In this document: piece after piece, positions 50,138-58,457 of the stretch
Layout of the letters: each line of letters begins with the position of its first letter
Numbering within the stretch: position 1 is the first letter of the stretch
Origin: Psychrobacillus sp042885655
Lineage (GTDB): Bacteria; Bacillota; Bacilli; Bacillales_A; Planococcaceae
Assembly (NCBI RefSeq): GCF_042885655.1
Contig: NZ_JBHVRO010000003.1
Location: forward strand, 186,001 to 250,000
Direction of reading: 5' to 3'
DNA length: 64,000 nucleotides
Notes under the pieces: generated by a model
Told to the model about the DNA's origin: nothing
Seen by the model: only the letters and a program-made list of their open reading frames with translations
The model's database searches: none
Program-made: the position numbers and the translations under genes

Positions 50138-50773
50138 TTACTTAATATTTCTTTCCATATGTTCAAATGAATAAAGTAGGCTAAACTTCTGAATTCCTCT
50201 AGCATGTTCAATGCTGTTCTTAGCTTCATTTTGAAATGCTTCAATATCCCCTTGTTCATTAGCGATAATTGCTTCAATCGCATATGGCATCCAACCAGTC
50301 GGCAGGTTTTCTTTTAATCTCCTTGCATCCTCAAAATTTCCCTTTAATACTTCTACATAGGCAATGTTATAAGTACGTAGGGGTTCCTTGCTAATTTGCT
50401 TTGCCAGTTGTTCTATTTTCGAAACGTTATTTTCATAATATGCAAGATTCGTCTTATACACTTCTTGTAAATAGCGATTCTTATGTTTATGTAATATGGC
50501 TTGAATTGCTTCGATAATTTTTTCAGTATCACCAGTTTTTATAGCAAGCACATAAGCAAAAATGGGCTTTCGTTTATTTTCTTCTAAAAAACGTTCAATC
50601 CGTTTTAAATTATTGGATTTATATACAGTGTAAAACTGAGGTAGGAATAAGATCAATAGGAATAACAAAAGTATACTGGGATAAATGATCAAAATTGGCA
50701 AATTAAATCCGAGCATTACAATAGTACTGGCTACTCCTATTAAAATAACTGATATTTTATAACTTATTTTCAT
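50138..50773 (-). CDS. Membrane protein with TPR-like cytoplasmic part, unknown function
   Basis: About 211 residues: two N-terminal membrane helices (about 7-24 and 29-47), then a helical domain with repeated short pairs (IERFLEENKRKPIFAYVLAI, KIIEAIQAILHKHKNRYLQE, ARRLKENLPTGWMPYAIEAI) like degenerate TPR units. The start ATG 50773 follows AAGGAG; the upstream ATG at 50797 lies before it. No specific family is recognised. Confidence 0.65.
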   Translation of the reverse strand: MKISYKISVILIGVASTIVMLGFNLPILIIYPSILLLFLLILFLPQFYTVYKSNNLKRIERFLEENKRKPIFAYVLAIKTGDTEKIIEAIQAILHKHKNRYLQEVYKTNLAYYENNVSKIEQLAKQISKEPLRTYNIAYVEVLKGNFEDARRLKENLPTGWMPYAIEAIIANEQGDIEAFQNEAKNSIEHARGIQKFSLLYSFEHMERNIK

Positions 50774-50944
50774 GATAAACTCCTTCTTACTTATCATATA
50801 TCAAATCCTTAGTGAACTCTACAGTTGTGTTCCACCAACGAACATCGTATAATAAAATAGTTAAAAACATCATTAAATCAACGTTTTTTTGATATAGTAT
50901 GTTCTCTCCAAAAACACATTTGTTTTCGAAAGGAAGAAAATGAT

Positions 50945-51889
50945 ATGAAAAAGATTATGGTTACCGGAGCTTTAGGGCAAATTGGTTCTGAATTAATTAC
51001 AAAACTTCGCAAAGAATACGGTACTGAAAATGTACTGGCAACGGATATTAGAAATATTTCATCAGAAGTATCAGAAAGCGGTCCTTTTGAACTTTTGGAT
51101 GTGACTGATGGAGAGAAAATGCATCAGATTGCCAAAGATTTTGGTGCAGATACGATGATGCATATGGCTGCTCTTTTATCAGCAACTGCAGAAGCGAAAC
51201 CTTTACTTGCTTGGAATTTAAACATGGGTGGACTTGTAAATGCATTAGAAGCTTCCCGTGAATTAAACATGCAATTTTTTACACCAAGCTCAATTGGAGC
51301 ATTTGGACCATCTACACCTAAAAAGAATACACCACAAGATACGCTTCAACGTCCGACAACTATGTACGGAGTTAATAAGGTTTCTGGTGAACTTCTTTGT
51401 GACTATTACTTTCAAAAATTTGAATTAGATACTCGTGGAGTTCGCTTTCCTGGATTGATTTCTAATGAGACATTGCCTGGTGGGGGAACAACGGATTATG
51501 CGGTAGATATCTATTATAAAGCTTTAGCGGAAGGGAAGTATACTTCGTACATTGCGGAAGGAACGTATATGGATATGATGTATATGCCAGATGCCCTTCA
51601 AGCAATTGTAGACTTAATGGAAGCAGATCCTTCTAAACTTATTCATCGAAATGCATTTAATGTTACGGCAATGAGCTTCGAGCCAGAGCAAATTGCAGCA
51701 TCTATAAAAAAAGTAATTCCAACGTTTACGATGGATTATGATGTGGATCCAGTTCGCCAAACAATTGCAAATAGCTGGCCAGATTCAATTGATGCTACAG
51801 CTGCCAAAGAAGAGTGGGGCTTCACGTATAAATATGATCTAGATACAATGACAAAAGATATGCTTGAAAAATTAGCAGCAAAAAATTAA
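50945..51889 (+). CDS. tdh: L-threonine 3-dehydrogenase, short-chain (SDR) type
   Basis: A 314-residue extended SDR: VTGALGQIGSELI (NAD loop, residues 6-18), DVTDG, and the catalytic YGVNK (about Tyr 141, Lys 145) after TPSSIGAFG. This is the epimerase-like threonine dehydrogenase found in Bacillales and Staphylococcus, which makes 2-amino-3-oxobutanoate for Kbl. The gene family usually neighbours kbl; here kbl is 14 kb upstream. The RBS GAAAGGAAG precedes the ATG. Confidence 0.88.
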   Translation: MKKIMVTGALGQIGSELITKLRKEYGTENVLATDIRNISSEVSESGPFELLDVTDGEKMHQIAKDFGADTMMHMAALLSATAEAKPLLAWNLNMGGLVNALEASRELNMQFFTPSSIGAFGPSTPKKNTPQDTLQRPTTMYGVNKVSGELLCDYYFQKFELDTRGVRFPGLISNETLPGGGTTDYAVDIYYKALAEGKYTSYIAEGTYMDMMYMPDALQAIVDLMEADPSKLIHRNAFNVTAMSFEPEQIAASIKKVIPTFTMDYDVDPVRQTIANSWPDSIDATAAKEEWGFTYKYDLDTMTKDMLEKLAAKN

Positions 51890-51898
51890 CTTGCATAA

Positions 51899-51933
51899 AA
51901 ACAGCTGACACTAGAAAAGGTGTCAGCTGTTTG
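51899..51933 (+). terminator. Rho-independent terminator of tdh
   Basis: AACAGCTGACAC-TAGAAAAG-GTGTCAGCTGTT followed by TG. Confidence 0.8.
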
Positions 51934-51936
51934 AAT

Positions 51937-51977
51937 ACAAAAGGTTTTGGGGATGTCCAACATTCCCGAAACCTTTT
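51937..51977 (+). terminator. Second terminator after tdh
   Basis: AAAAGGTTTTGGGGATGT pairs imperfectly with ACATTCCCGAAACCTTTTT. Confidence 0.65.
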
Positions 51978-52039
51978 TAATTTTTTATACATTTTTCCTT
52001 TTCAATCTGTAAATGTTTTGTCATCAGCGCGGTACACAC

Positions 52040-52240
52040 TCTGATTAATAGATAGAGGAAAAAGACGTGAGACTTCTGCGGAAGAACGGACCAGCGAGCC
52101 CCCCGCACGAAGCGTGAAAAAGGAAGGAAGGTTAATGGCGCCTCCTCCTGAGGCAACGCCTTCATGACCAACATCGTGTTGGCCCAGGAGGCTCGAAGGT
52201 TCGTCTGCGAAAAGCGAGTGTCTTTTTCCGTGCGCAACTA
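52040..52240. repeat. GC-rich interspersed structured repeat, related copy C
   Basis: A GC-rich patch that shares the 33-nt core (52152-52184, GGCAACGCCTTCATGACC...) with the copies at 13742 and 22163, but has different flanks: GGCGCCTCCTCCTGAGGC and GGCCCAGGAGGC. Compensatory stems (CCTCCTCCTGAGG, CCAACATCGTGTTGG) suggest folded RNA or cruciform DNA. The ORFs over it have no RBS. Confidence 0.6.
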
Positions 52241-52365
52241 TCGCAATTATCGGGAATGAAATAAGCGTACGCAATAAGAAAATAACAAGTAAATCTATAA
52301 AGTTCACTGGTATTTTCGAACCAAGTAGCAATATTGGAAAGTCCGTAGTATTACAGTATGTTCAA

Positions 52366-53052
52366 TTATTCGAAGTCTTTGCTGAAGTCATACGTGTAAA
52401 ATCGTTCGAAGTTAAGCCAATTTTCTGCTTCCGGCTCTCCATCCGCTAGACGTTTGTCCATTTCCTGTAACATCCAAGCTGTTTGTGAAATATGTGCTCT
52501 CATCGAACCCATTTTTTCTTCACGGGAATCTTTAATATTATGAATAATATCTGGTTCACCGAGTTCTTCTTTCGAATTATTCGAAAATGCAAGAGCATAA
52601 ATAGTCGGACGGTTTTCTTCCGGCATACGACGGATTGCCCGAATCATGGCGCGACCAGTTGCATCATGATCAGGATGAACTGCATAGTTTGGATAAAATG
52701 TAATAACAAGAGAAGGATTTGTATCTTCTATTAAATTCTCCATCATGCCAACCATTTTTTCATCATCTTCAAATTCAATCGTTTTATCACGAAGTCCCAT
52801 CATTCGAAGATCTGTAACACCCATAGATTTGGCAGATGCTAGTAGCTCTTGTTTTCGAATTTGAGGAAGTGTTTCACGAGTTGCAAAAGGAGGGTTCCCT
52901 AAGTTTCTTCCCATTTCTCCTAAAGTTAAGCATGCATATGTTACAGGAATTCCTTGTTTTATATAAGTAGCAATCGTGCCAGAAACACCGAAAGCCTCGT
53001 CATCTGGGTGAGGGAATACAACTAATACATGTCGTTCCATTGGTAAAGTCAT
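52366..53052 (-). CDS. bshB2: Bacillithiol biosynthesis deacetylase BshB2
   Basis: A 228-residue LmbE/PIG-L zinc deacetylase with FPHPDDEAFGVSGT (metal-binding His-Pro-Asp-Asp, about residues 13-26) and YAVHPDHDATG (about 124-134). It removes acetate from GlcNAc-malate on the way to bacillithiol. In B. subtilis bshB2 (yojG) lies with yojF, as here; the two genes are 13 bp apart. RBS AGGAGG is upstream of the start. Confidence 0.92.
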   Translation of the reverse strand: MTLPMERHVLVVFPHPDDEAFGVSGTIATYIKQGIPVTYACLTLGEMGRNLGNPPFATRETLPQIRKQELLASAKSMGVTDLRMMGLRDKTIEFEDDEKMVGMMENLIEDTNPSLVITFYPNYAVHPDHDATGRAMIRAIRRMPEENRPTIYALAFSNNSKEELGEPDIIHNIKDSREEKMGSMRAHISQTAWMLQEMDKRLADGEPEAENWLNFERFYTYDFSKDFE

Positions 53053-53065
53053 TTATTTTTCCTCC

Positions 53066-53416
53066 TTAATAAGTAAATGGTGTTCTACTAATTTCAAGTG
53101 CCACCGCTAATTTTCCGCTTTGATCGTGGCCTGCCATTAGTAATCGACCATGCTCGTCTAATTCAAAATGAGTAATACCTTGCGCGTATACCCAACCATG
53201 AGGCAATTTTAACCCAACACGATGTGGAGATTCACCAGCCACTTTTCCAAGTTCATAACGAATCAGTACATTGCGAATAAAGGCACCCGCATTAAACACA
53301 TTTTCATTAAAATGGGTTGCATAAGCACCGTTCGTTGTTTCTAAATGTATATAAACATCCTCGTTTGCAAAATTATTCAAAAGCTCTTGTAACCGTTCAA
53401 CTTTAACAAGTTCCAT
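53066..53416 (-). CDS. yojF: YojF family protein (DUF1806)
   Basis: A 116-residue soluble protein with the pattern DVYIHLETTNGAYATHF and HPHGWVYAQGITHFE-like core (KLPHGWVYAQGITHFELDEH). It is the constant partner of bshB2 in Bacillales; a role in the bacillithiol pathway is suspected but not proven. It is the first gene of a two-gene operon with RBS AGGAGG. Confidence 0.88.
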   Translation of the reverse strand: MELVKVERLQELLNNFANEDVYIHLETTNGAYATHFNENVFNAGAFIRNVLIRYELGKVAGESPHRVGLKLPHGWVYAQGITHFELDEHGRLLMAGHDQSGKLAVALEISRTPFTY

Positions 53417-53503
53417 CTCTATATCCTCCTAGCATACTGTCTATTATTAGTATAATGAAAAAAAGTCTTTGAAGCGAATGATTGAACTACTAACGCCAAA
53501 TAA

Positions 53504-53536
53504 CAAAAAAACGCAAAGCCAATAGAGACTTTGCGA
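53504..53536 (-). terminator. Rho-independent terminator of pdxK
   Basis: On the minus strand CGCAAAG-TCTCTATTGG-CTTTGCG is followed by TTTTTTT. Confidence 0.85.
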
Positions 53537-53544
53537 GTGAATTC

Positions 53545-54378
53545 TTAAACTGTAGTTGCAGTTACTTTTGGAGCTCCGAATTTTCCTTTTGCACCGTGTA
53601 GTACTGGTCCAACATATTGATTTAGCTTCCAACCATGTGCAATTGCAGCAGAAACGAATTCTTTTGCTTCAAATACAGCATCTGAAACTGTAAAACCATT
53701 TGCTAAGTTAGCAGTAACGGCAGCAGCAAAAGTACATCCTGCACCGTGGTTATATGTTGTATCTGTTTTTTCTGTTTCAAGTAACGTATGAGTTTTTCCA
53801 TCGTAGAATAAATCTACTGCTTTATCATGCGCTAGTTGTTTTCCACCTTTGATGACAACATTTTTTGCGCCAAGTGCATGAATTTTTTCAGCAGCAGCTT
53901 TCATATCTTCTATTGTTTTCAATATTCCAAGACCTGAAAGTTGTCCAGCTTCGAAAAGGTTAGGAGTGACAACTTGTGCACGTGGAAGTAAGTATTTGAT
54001 CATTGCGTCTACAGTACCTGGATTAAGAACTTCATCTTCTCCCTTACATACCATCACTGGGTCAATTACAACATTGCTCACGCCTGCTTCTTCGATAATA
54101 TTACCAGCTGTTTCGATAATTTCTTCCGTACTTAACATACCCGTTTTAATTGCATCTACATTTGTAGATAACGCTGTTTTTGCTTGACGTTTAATCTCTT
54201 CTACTGGAAGAGAAAATACATTATGGCTCCACCCATTGTCTGGATCCATTGTTGCAACAACCGTTAAAACATTCATACCGTAAGTTCCGTGTTCTTGGAA
54301 AGTTTTTAAATCTGCTTGTATTCCAGCTCCACCAGAAGTATCTGATCCAGCAATTGTTAATGTTTTTTTAATAGACAT
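53545..54378 (-). CDS. pdxK: Pyridoxine kinase, ThiD-like (PdxK)
   Basis: A 277-residue ribokinase-fold protein: AGSDTSGGAGIQADLKTF (about residues 9-26), VTPNLFEAGQLSG and the anion-hole motif NHGAGCTFAAAV (catalytic Asp replaced by the Cys-type element of the PdxK/ThiD group). It matches the B. subtilis ywdB product, first called ThiD and later shown to phosphorylate pyridoxine, pyridoxal and pyridoxamine. The start ATG 54378 follows AAAAGGAGA. Synteny with the ywd region supports it. Confidence 0.9.
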   Translation of the reverse strand: MSIKKTLTIAGSDTSGGAGIQADLKTFQEHGTYGMNVLTVVATMDPDNGWSHNVFSLPVEEIKRQAKTALSTNVDAIKTGMLSTEEIIETAGNIIEEAGVSNVVIDPVMVCKGEDEVLNPGTVDAMIKYLLPRAQVVTPNLFEAGQLSGLGILKTIEDMKAAAEKIHALGAKNVVIKGGKQLAHDKAVDLFYDGKTHTLLETEKTDTTYNHGAGCTFAAAVTANLANGFTVSDAVFEAKEFVSAAIAHGWKLNQYVGPVLHGAKGKFGAPKVTATTV

Positions 54379-54446
54379 GTCAAAATATCTCCTTTTTTGC
54401 AACCTTTAATATATCTCATTGTATCAGATTGAGGTAAATTTTTGAA

Positions 54447-54707
54447 TTACGGAAGCTTTGGAGCAATCCATAATTTAATCAAAACAAATAATAAAATAAA
54501 CGCAATGAAAATAGTAATAATGGAACCAATAATAATGCCATTTGTAAATAAAGAAAATGCTAAAAAGAGAAGAAAGCCTATCAATAGAATAGTTCCTATC
54601 GTGAAACAGCCAATTCCTAAAGTCTTAGCTTTATCTGGAATCTCGTTAGAAGTTGTAGCTGCTTTCTCTATCGTTTTCAACTTTTCGCGATAATGTAAAT
54701 CTGCCAT
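54447..54707 (-). CDS. Small membrane protein, unknown function
   Basis: An 86-residue protein with a short basic N-terminal part (ADLHYREKLKTIEKAATTSN) and two membrane helices (about 33-54 and 58-80). ATG 54707 follows AAGGGGATG. It lies upstream of pdxK on the same strand. No family is recognised. Confidence 0.65.
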   Translation of the reverse strand: MADLHYREKLKTIEKAATTSNEIPDKAKTLGIGCFTIGTILLIGFLLFLAFSLFTNGIIIGSIITIFIAFILLFVLIKLWIAPKLP

Positions 54708-54811
54708 TTGCACATCCCCTTTTTTTCATCGTACCATGTATCGAATAGTTGTTAATAGAGAAACTTTTCGTTACTGTTAACGTAGTAGAATGAGAGGGAA
54801 AGAGGGATGAC

Positions 54812-55561
54812 ATGCGTAATAACGATAAAATTCGTGAGATGGAAAAATTACTAGAAGAATTAAAAGCACAAAATGAAACAGCCGCTACAATTGCAGAAAC
54901 TCCTTTCAAAAGAGGATTTGGATTTTGGAAAGTACGCCGTATTTTATATAAACTAGGATTTAAATCTTTCTTTGCGATTGCACTAATTGTTCTTCTACTT
55001 CTAGCAGCATTACCATTTGCTGCTTTTTGGGCAATAAAAGGAAGTACATATACGGAACACAAAGGTTCGTTTGTTGAGCAAGTACAAGCTCTCAATGAGT
55101 TATCAACAGCTCAAGCATTTACAAAAGTAATTATTGAACGACAAGATAATGCATTATTTGGAAAAGAAATTGGTATTGATTTACCTGGAACGAAGAGACA
55201 GCTTTTAGTTGTAGTGCCTGGTTCAGTGAGGGCCGGAGTCGATTTTTCGCAAGTGACAGAGTCTGATATAAAAGTAGACGAGAAGAATAAAACAGCGAAG
55301 CTTACATTGCCCAAGGCGCAATTTTTAGGTGGTCCAGAGATTTTATTCGATAAAGTAGAAGTATTTTCATATGAAGGATTATTTCGTGAAAAAGCGGATA
55401 TTAAAGAAGCATATGACCTAGCAGAAACTGCAAAAGAAATGATGATCGAGGAGACTACTGGGCAAGGGTTATTGCAAATAGCAGAAGCAAACGCAGCAAA
55501 ATCTGTGAAAGAAATGTTCCAATTAGTAGACTATGACGTACAGGTACAATTTAAGGAGTGA
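54812..55561 (+). CDS. DUF4230 domain membrane protein
   Basis: A 249-residue protein: an N-terminal coiled-coil-like segment (EMEKLLEELKAQNE), one membrane helix (FFAIALIVLLLLAALPFAAF, about 52-71) and an outer DUF4230 domain (EIGIDLPGTKRQLLVVVPGS, then VRAGVDFSQV). DUF4230 proteins are widespread and uncharacterised. It lies 6 bp before ung and is probably co-transcribed. Confidence 0.85.
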   Translation: MRNNDKIREMEKLLEELKAQNETAATIAETPFKRGFGFWKVRRILYKLGFKSFFAIALIVLLLLAALPFAAFWAIKGSTYTEHKGSFVEQVQALNELSTAQAFTKVIIERQDNALFGKEIGIDLPGTKRQLLVVVPGSVRAGVDFSQVTESDIKVDEKNKTAKLTLPKAQFLGGPEILFDKVEVFSYEGLFREKADIKEAYDLAETAKEMMIEETTGQGLLQIAEANAAKSVKEMFQLVDYDVQVQFKE

Positions 55562-55567
55562 TGCATA

Positions 55568-56221
55568 GTGTTGAGTTGGGAAGAGATTCTAGAAGAAGAA
55601 CGAAGAAAAGCATATTTTATGAAGTTAAAAGCATTTTTAGATAAAGAATATGCAGAACAAACGATTTATCCAGAACGAACTGATATTGGAAATGCCTTTC
55701 GTTCTACACCTTTCGATAAAGTGAAAGTGGTGATTCTTGGTCAAGATCCATATCACGGAGAAGGACAAGCGCATGGAATGAGCTTCTCCGTTAAGCCAGG
55801 AGTACCAATTCCTCCTAGCTTACGCAATATGTTTAATGAACTTTCGGACGATATGGGTTGTCCAACACCTACAAGTGGATATTTGGAACGCTGGGCAGAG
55901 CAGGGTGTTTTATTGTTAAATACGGTATTAACTGTTCGGAAAAGTGAGGCCAATTCCCATAAAGGAATGGGCTGGGAAACGTTTACGGATACAGTAATTA
56001 AAAAGTTATCAGAACGAGAAAATCCCATTATTTTTGTTTTATGGGGAAAACCTGCACAAGCGAAAAAGAAGTTAATCGATACAAGTAAACATGCAATTTT
56101 AGAAGCCCCACATCCGAGCCCGTTAAGTGCACATAGAGGTTTTTTAGGGAGCAAGCCATATTCTAAAATAAATGCACAACTAGATGCATGGGGAGAGACG
56201 CCAATCGATTTTTGTCTGTAA
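55568..56221 (+). CDS. ung: Uracil-DNA glycosylase
   Basis: A 217-residue family 1 UDG: water-activating loop GQDPYHGEGQAHGMSFSV (catalytic Asp about 60), LLNTVLTVRKSEANSH and the Leu/His loop HPSPLSAHRGF (about 178-188). It cuts uracil out of DNA. The GTG start follows AAGGAG with nine-base spacing. The length is close to B. subtilis Ung (225). Confidence 0.97.
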   Translation: MLSWEEILEEERRKAYFMKLKAFLDKEYAEQTIYPERTDIGNAFRSTPFDKVKVVILGQDPYHGEGQAHGMSFSVKPGVPIPPSLRNMFNELSDDMGCPTPTSGYLERWAEQGVLLLNTVLTVRKSEANSHKGMGWETFTDTVIKKLSERENPIIFVLWGKPAQAKKKLIDTSKHAILEAPHPSPLSAHRGFLGSKPYSKINAQLDAWGETPIDFCL

Positions 56222-56258
56222 TTATGCTACTATATGGAATGGAAAGTGGGGGAGTGCA

Positions 56259-56438
56259 ATGGCTGTGAATTGTTTTAAATGCCGACACTTTTTTACTACA
56301 TGGGATGCCAGTAATCCTCGTGGTTGTAAGGCTTATGGATTTAAAACAAAAGAGCTTCCATCCACAATAGTAAAACGTACCTCTAACATGGACTGTTTAA
56401 AATTCGAACCAAAGCAAGTGGAGGGGCATAAAAGATGA
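56259..56438 (+). CDS. Small cysteine-containing protein
   Basis: A 59-residue protein with CFKCRHFFTTWDASNPRGCK and a later Cys (NMDCLKF), a likely single zinc-binding knuckle. It is conserved next to ung in Bacillales and is often annotated as hypothetical. ATG 56259 follows GGGGGAG; the longer frame from 56184 overlaps ung. It overlaps ywdI by 4 bp. Confidence 0.75.
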   Translation: MAVNCFKCRHFFTTWDASNPRGCKAYGFKTKELPSTIVKRTSNMDCLKFEPKQVEGHKR

Positions 56439-56668
56439 TTTCAAATGAACAAATTTTAAATCAAATTGAAAAACAAATACATAAAGCGAAAATGGAAACT
56501 AATGGACAGACTACACGAGAGGTATTTGCTGCCATTCGTGCATTATGTGATGTAGTATTGGATTCTACTGCATCAGTCAATCCCATCCAGTCAACACCAG
56601 TAATCGCGACACAACCAATAACAATAAAAGAAAACGATGCCAACGGTGAATCATTATTTGATTTTTGA
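56435..56668 (+). CDS. ywdI: YwdI family protein (DUF5327)
   Basis: A 77-residue acidic, mostly helical protein (SNEQILNQIEKQIHKAKMET) ending in NDANGESLFDF. The same gene follows ung in B. subtilis. The function is unknown. Its start overlaps the stop of the upstream small gene. Confidence 0.85.
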   Translation: MISNEQILNQIEKQIHKAKMETNGQTTREVFAAIRALCDVVLDSTASVNPIQSTPVIATQPITIKENDANGESLFDF

Positions 56669-56706
56669 TCTTATTCAATAGCTAACGCAGAAAGTGGGAG
56701 AGTTTA

Positions 56707-57087
56707 GTGAAATTTTTTATTATTGCAGGAGCGATTAATGGGTTTTTATCTGTAGCACTAGGCGCATTTGGTGCACACGCTTTAAAAGAACGACTATCTG
56801 AAAAGTATTTAGCCATATGGGAAACAGCAGTTCAATATCAAATGTTTCATGCACTTGCGTTAATTGCAATTGGCATTCTAATGAGCAGTAAATTACTCGG
56901 ACATGTCACTTCCTTGAATACAGCAGGATATTTAATCCTAGTCGGAATCGTTTTATTCTCTGGAAGCCTATACGTATTAAGTTTAACAGGAGTCGGAATT
57001 TTAGGTGCTATCACTCCAATCGGAGGCGTTGCGTTTTTAGTAGGATGGATCTTACTAATCGTTGCAGCAGCAAAATTTGCGAACTAA
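56707..57087 (+). CDS. ywdK: DUF423 membrane protein YwdK
   Basis: A 126-residue protein with four membrane helices and the DUF423 pattern GFLSVALGAFGAHALK (about residues 12-27) and ITPIGGVAFLVGW. The role is unknown. Position and length match B. subtilis YwdK. The GTG start follows GGGAGAG. A terminator follows directly. Confidence 0.92.
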   Translation: MKFFIIAGAINGFLSVALGAFGAHALKERLSEKYLAIWETAVQYQMFHALALIAIGILMSSKLLGHVTSLNTAGYLILVGIVLFSGSLYVLSLTGVGILGAITPIGGVAFLVGWILLIVAAAKFAN

Positions 57088-57095
57088 TAGTTGAT

Positions 57096-57129
57096 CAGAC
57101 CAAATCTATAATAGATTTGGTCTTTTTTT
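57096..57129 (+). terminator. Rho-independent terminator of ywdK
   Basis: AGACCAAATCTATA pairs with TAGATTTGGTCT, followed by TTTTTT. Confidence 0.9.
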
Positions 57130-57185
57130 GTGAGAAAATTGCTATCTTATAAATGTTTGTTGAAATTGTTTTCTATACGGCACTT

Positions 57186-58013
57186 CGAGACTAAATGCTA
57201 TGTAGACGAGACCTATTTGCTCGTAAGCGAGACCAATTTATACTAATTCGCAACCAATTAATTTACAACCGAGACCATTTCTCACAATAAAGAGTTAACT
57301 TTGTGTGAGACATTATAAATAAGCAAAGCTTCAGCTAATATGCCTGTAATTATTATCTATTAACAGTTAGTAACTGGCAGAACGAGACCAATTGCAACGT
57401 GAAAGCAACCAATTCACATGCAAGAGCAACCAAATAGAGGGAAAGAGCAACCAATTCATCTACAACCGAGACCATTTCTCACAATAAAGAGTTAACTCTG
57501 TGTGAGATATTATATATAAGCAAAGCTTCAGCTAATATGCCTGTAATTATTATATATAAACAGTTAGTAACTGGCAGAGCGAGACCAGTTGCAACGTGAA
57601 AGCAACCAATTCACATGCAAGAGCAACCAAATAGGGGCAAAGAGCAACCAATTCATCTACAACCGAGACCATTTCTCACAACAAAGAGTTAACTCTGTGT
57701 GAGACATTATTTATAAGCAAAGCTTCAGCTAATATGCCTGTAATTATTATCTATTATCAGTTAGTAACTGGCAGAACGAGACCAATTGCAACGTGAAAGC
57801 AACCAATTCACATGCAAGAGCAACCAAATAGGGGGAAAGAGCAACCAATTCATCTACAACTGAGACCATTTCTCACAATAAAGAGTTAACTCTGTGTGAG
57901 ATATTGTATATAAGCAAAGCTTTAGCTAATATGCCAGTAATTATTATCTATAAACAGTTAGTAACTGGCAGAGCGAGACCAGTTGCAACGTGAAAGCAAC
58001 CAATTCACATCTA
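57186..58013. repeat. Nested tandem array: 21-bp motif spacing inside 197-bp units
   Basis: A 197-bp unit is repeated about 3.8 times (TACAACCGAGACC starts at 57264, 57461, 57658; TACAACTGAGACC at 57855), with few differences between copies. Inside each unit a motif MGMRACCAATT (CGAGACCAATT or AGCAACCAATT) recurs at exactly 21-bp steps (for example 57383, 57404, 57425, 57446, 57467). The leader shows the same 21-bp step (57186, 57207, 57228, 57249, 57270). About 90 bp in each unit lack the motif. No ORF, no spacers as in CRISPR, and no terminal repeats as in an IS. Confidence 0.85.
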
Positions 58014-58072
58014 ATCGGCATTAACTTTACAAAATAAGAGATTCATTTGCATAGGAACGAGACTAATTTATA

Positions 58073-58104
58073 AAAGGCTTATCCTCAATATCGGATAAGC
58101 CTTC
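58073..58104 (-). terminator. Rho-independent terminator of cwlJ-gerQ
   Basis: AAGGCTTATCC-TCAATATC-GGATAAGCCTT, with TTTTAT after it on the minus strand. Confidence 0.85.
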
Positions 58105-58109
58105 TTTTC

Positions 58110-58439
58110 TCATAAGCCATAATTAATTTCTTCATCAAATGTTGCATAGTCAAAGTAAATCATTAGAATTAAGTATCTTTTACCGCTTTGATCACTAATA
58201 ATAACGTGATCTCGGCCTGCAGCTTCAACATAACCTGTAATTACTTTGGAGTTATGTTCTTTGCTGTGCTCGAATGTAAAATAGAATGTGCCAAGCTTTC
58301 CTTTATTCATTCTCAAAATGTTTTCGACATAGGATTCTTCCTGGCGTCTTCTAGCAGCGGGTAGTTGAACGTTTGGTGGGGTCATTTGTTGTTGCTGTTG
58401 TTGTGGATAGCTTCCGGGGTACCAATAATATTGAACCAT
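58110..58439 (-). CDS. gerQ: Spore coat protein GerQ
   Basis: A 109-residue protein with a Tyr/Pro/Gln-rich start (YYWYPGSYPQQQQQQ) and the conserved GerQ domain (ESYVENILRMNKGKLGTFYF, GYVEAAGRDHVIISDQSGKRYLI). GerQ sits in the spore coat and is needed for CwlJ action in germination; transglutaminase cross-links it. B. subtilis GerQ is longer (181) with lysines at its N-terminus; this one has none before residue about 46. It follows cwlJ by 18 bp. Confidence 0.93.
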   Translation of the reverse strand: MVQYYWYPGSYPQQQQQQMTPPNVQLPAARRRQEESYVENILRMNKGKLGTFYFTFEHSKEHNSKVITGYVEAAGRDHVIISDQSGKRYLILMIYFDYATFDEEINYGL

Positions 58440-58457
58440 TCATACATCCTTTCTAAA

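Noticed and set aside
54442..54693. 83-codon plus-strand ORF opposite the small membrane gene at 54447
   Set aside because: It is the antisense of the gene at 54447-54707, which has the better RBS and a proper two-helix layout.
57186..58013. CRISPR array
   Set aside because: The 21-bp motif spacing resembles short repeats, but the sequences between motifs are themselves repeated every 197 bp and are not unique spacers. There are no cas genes.
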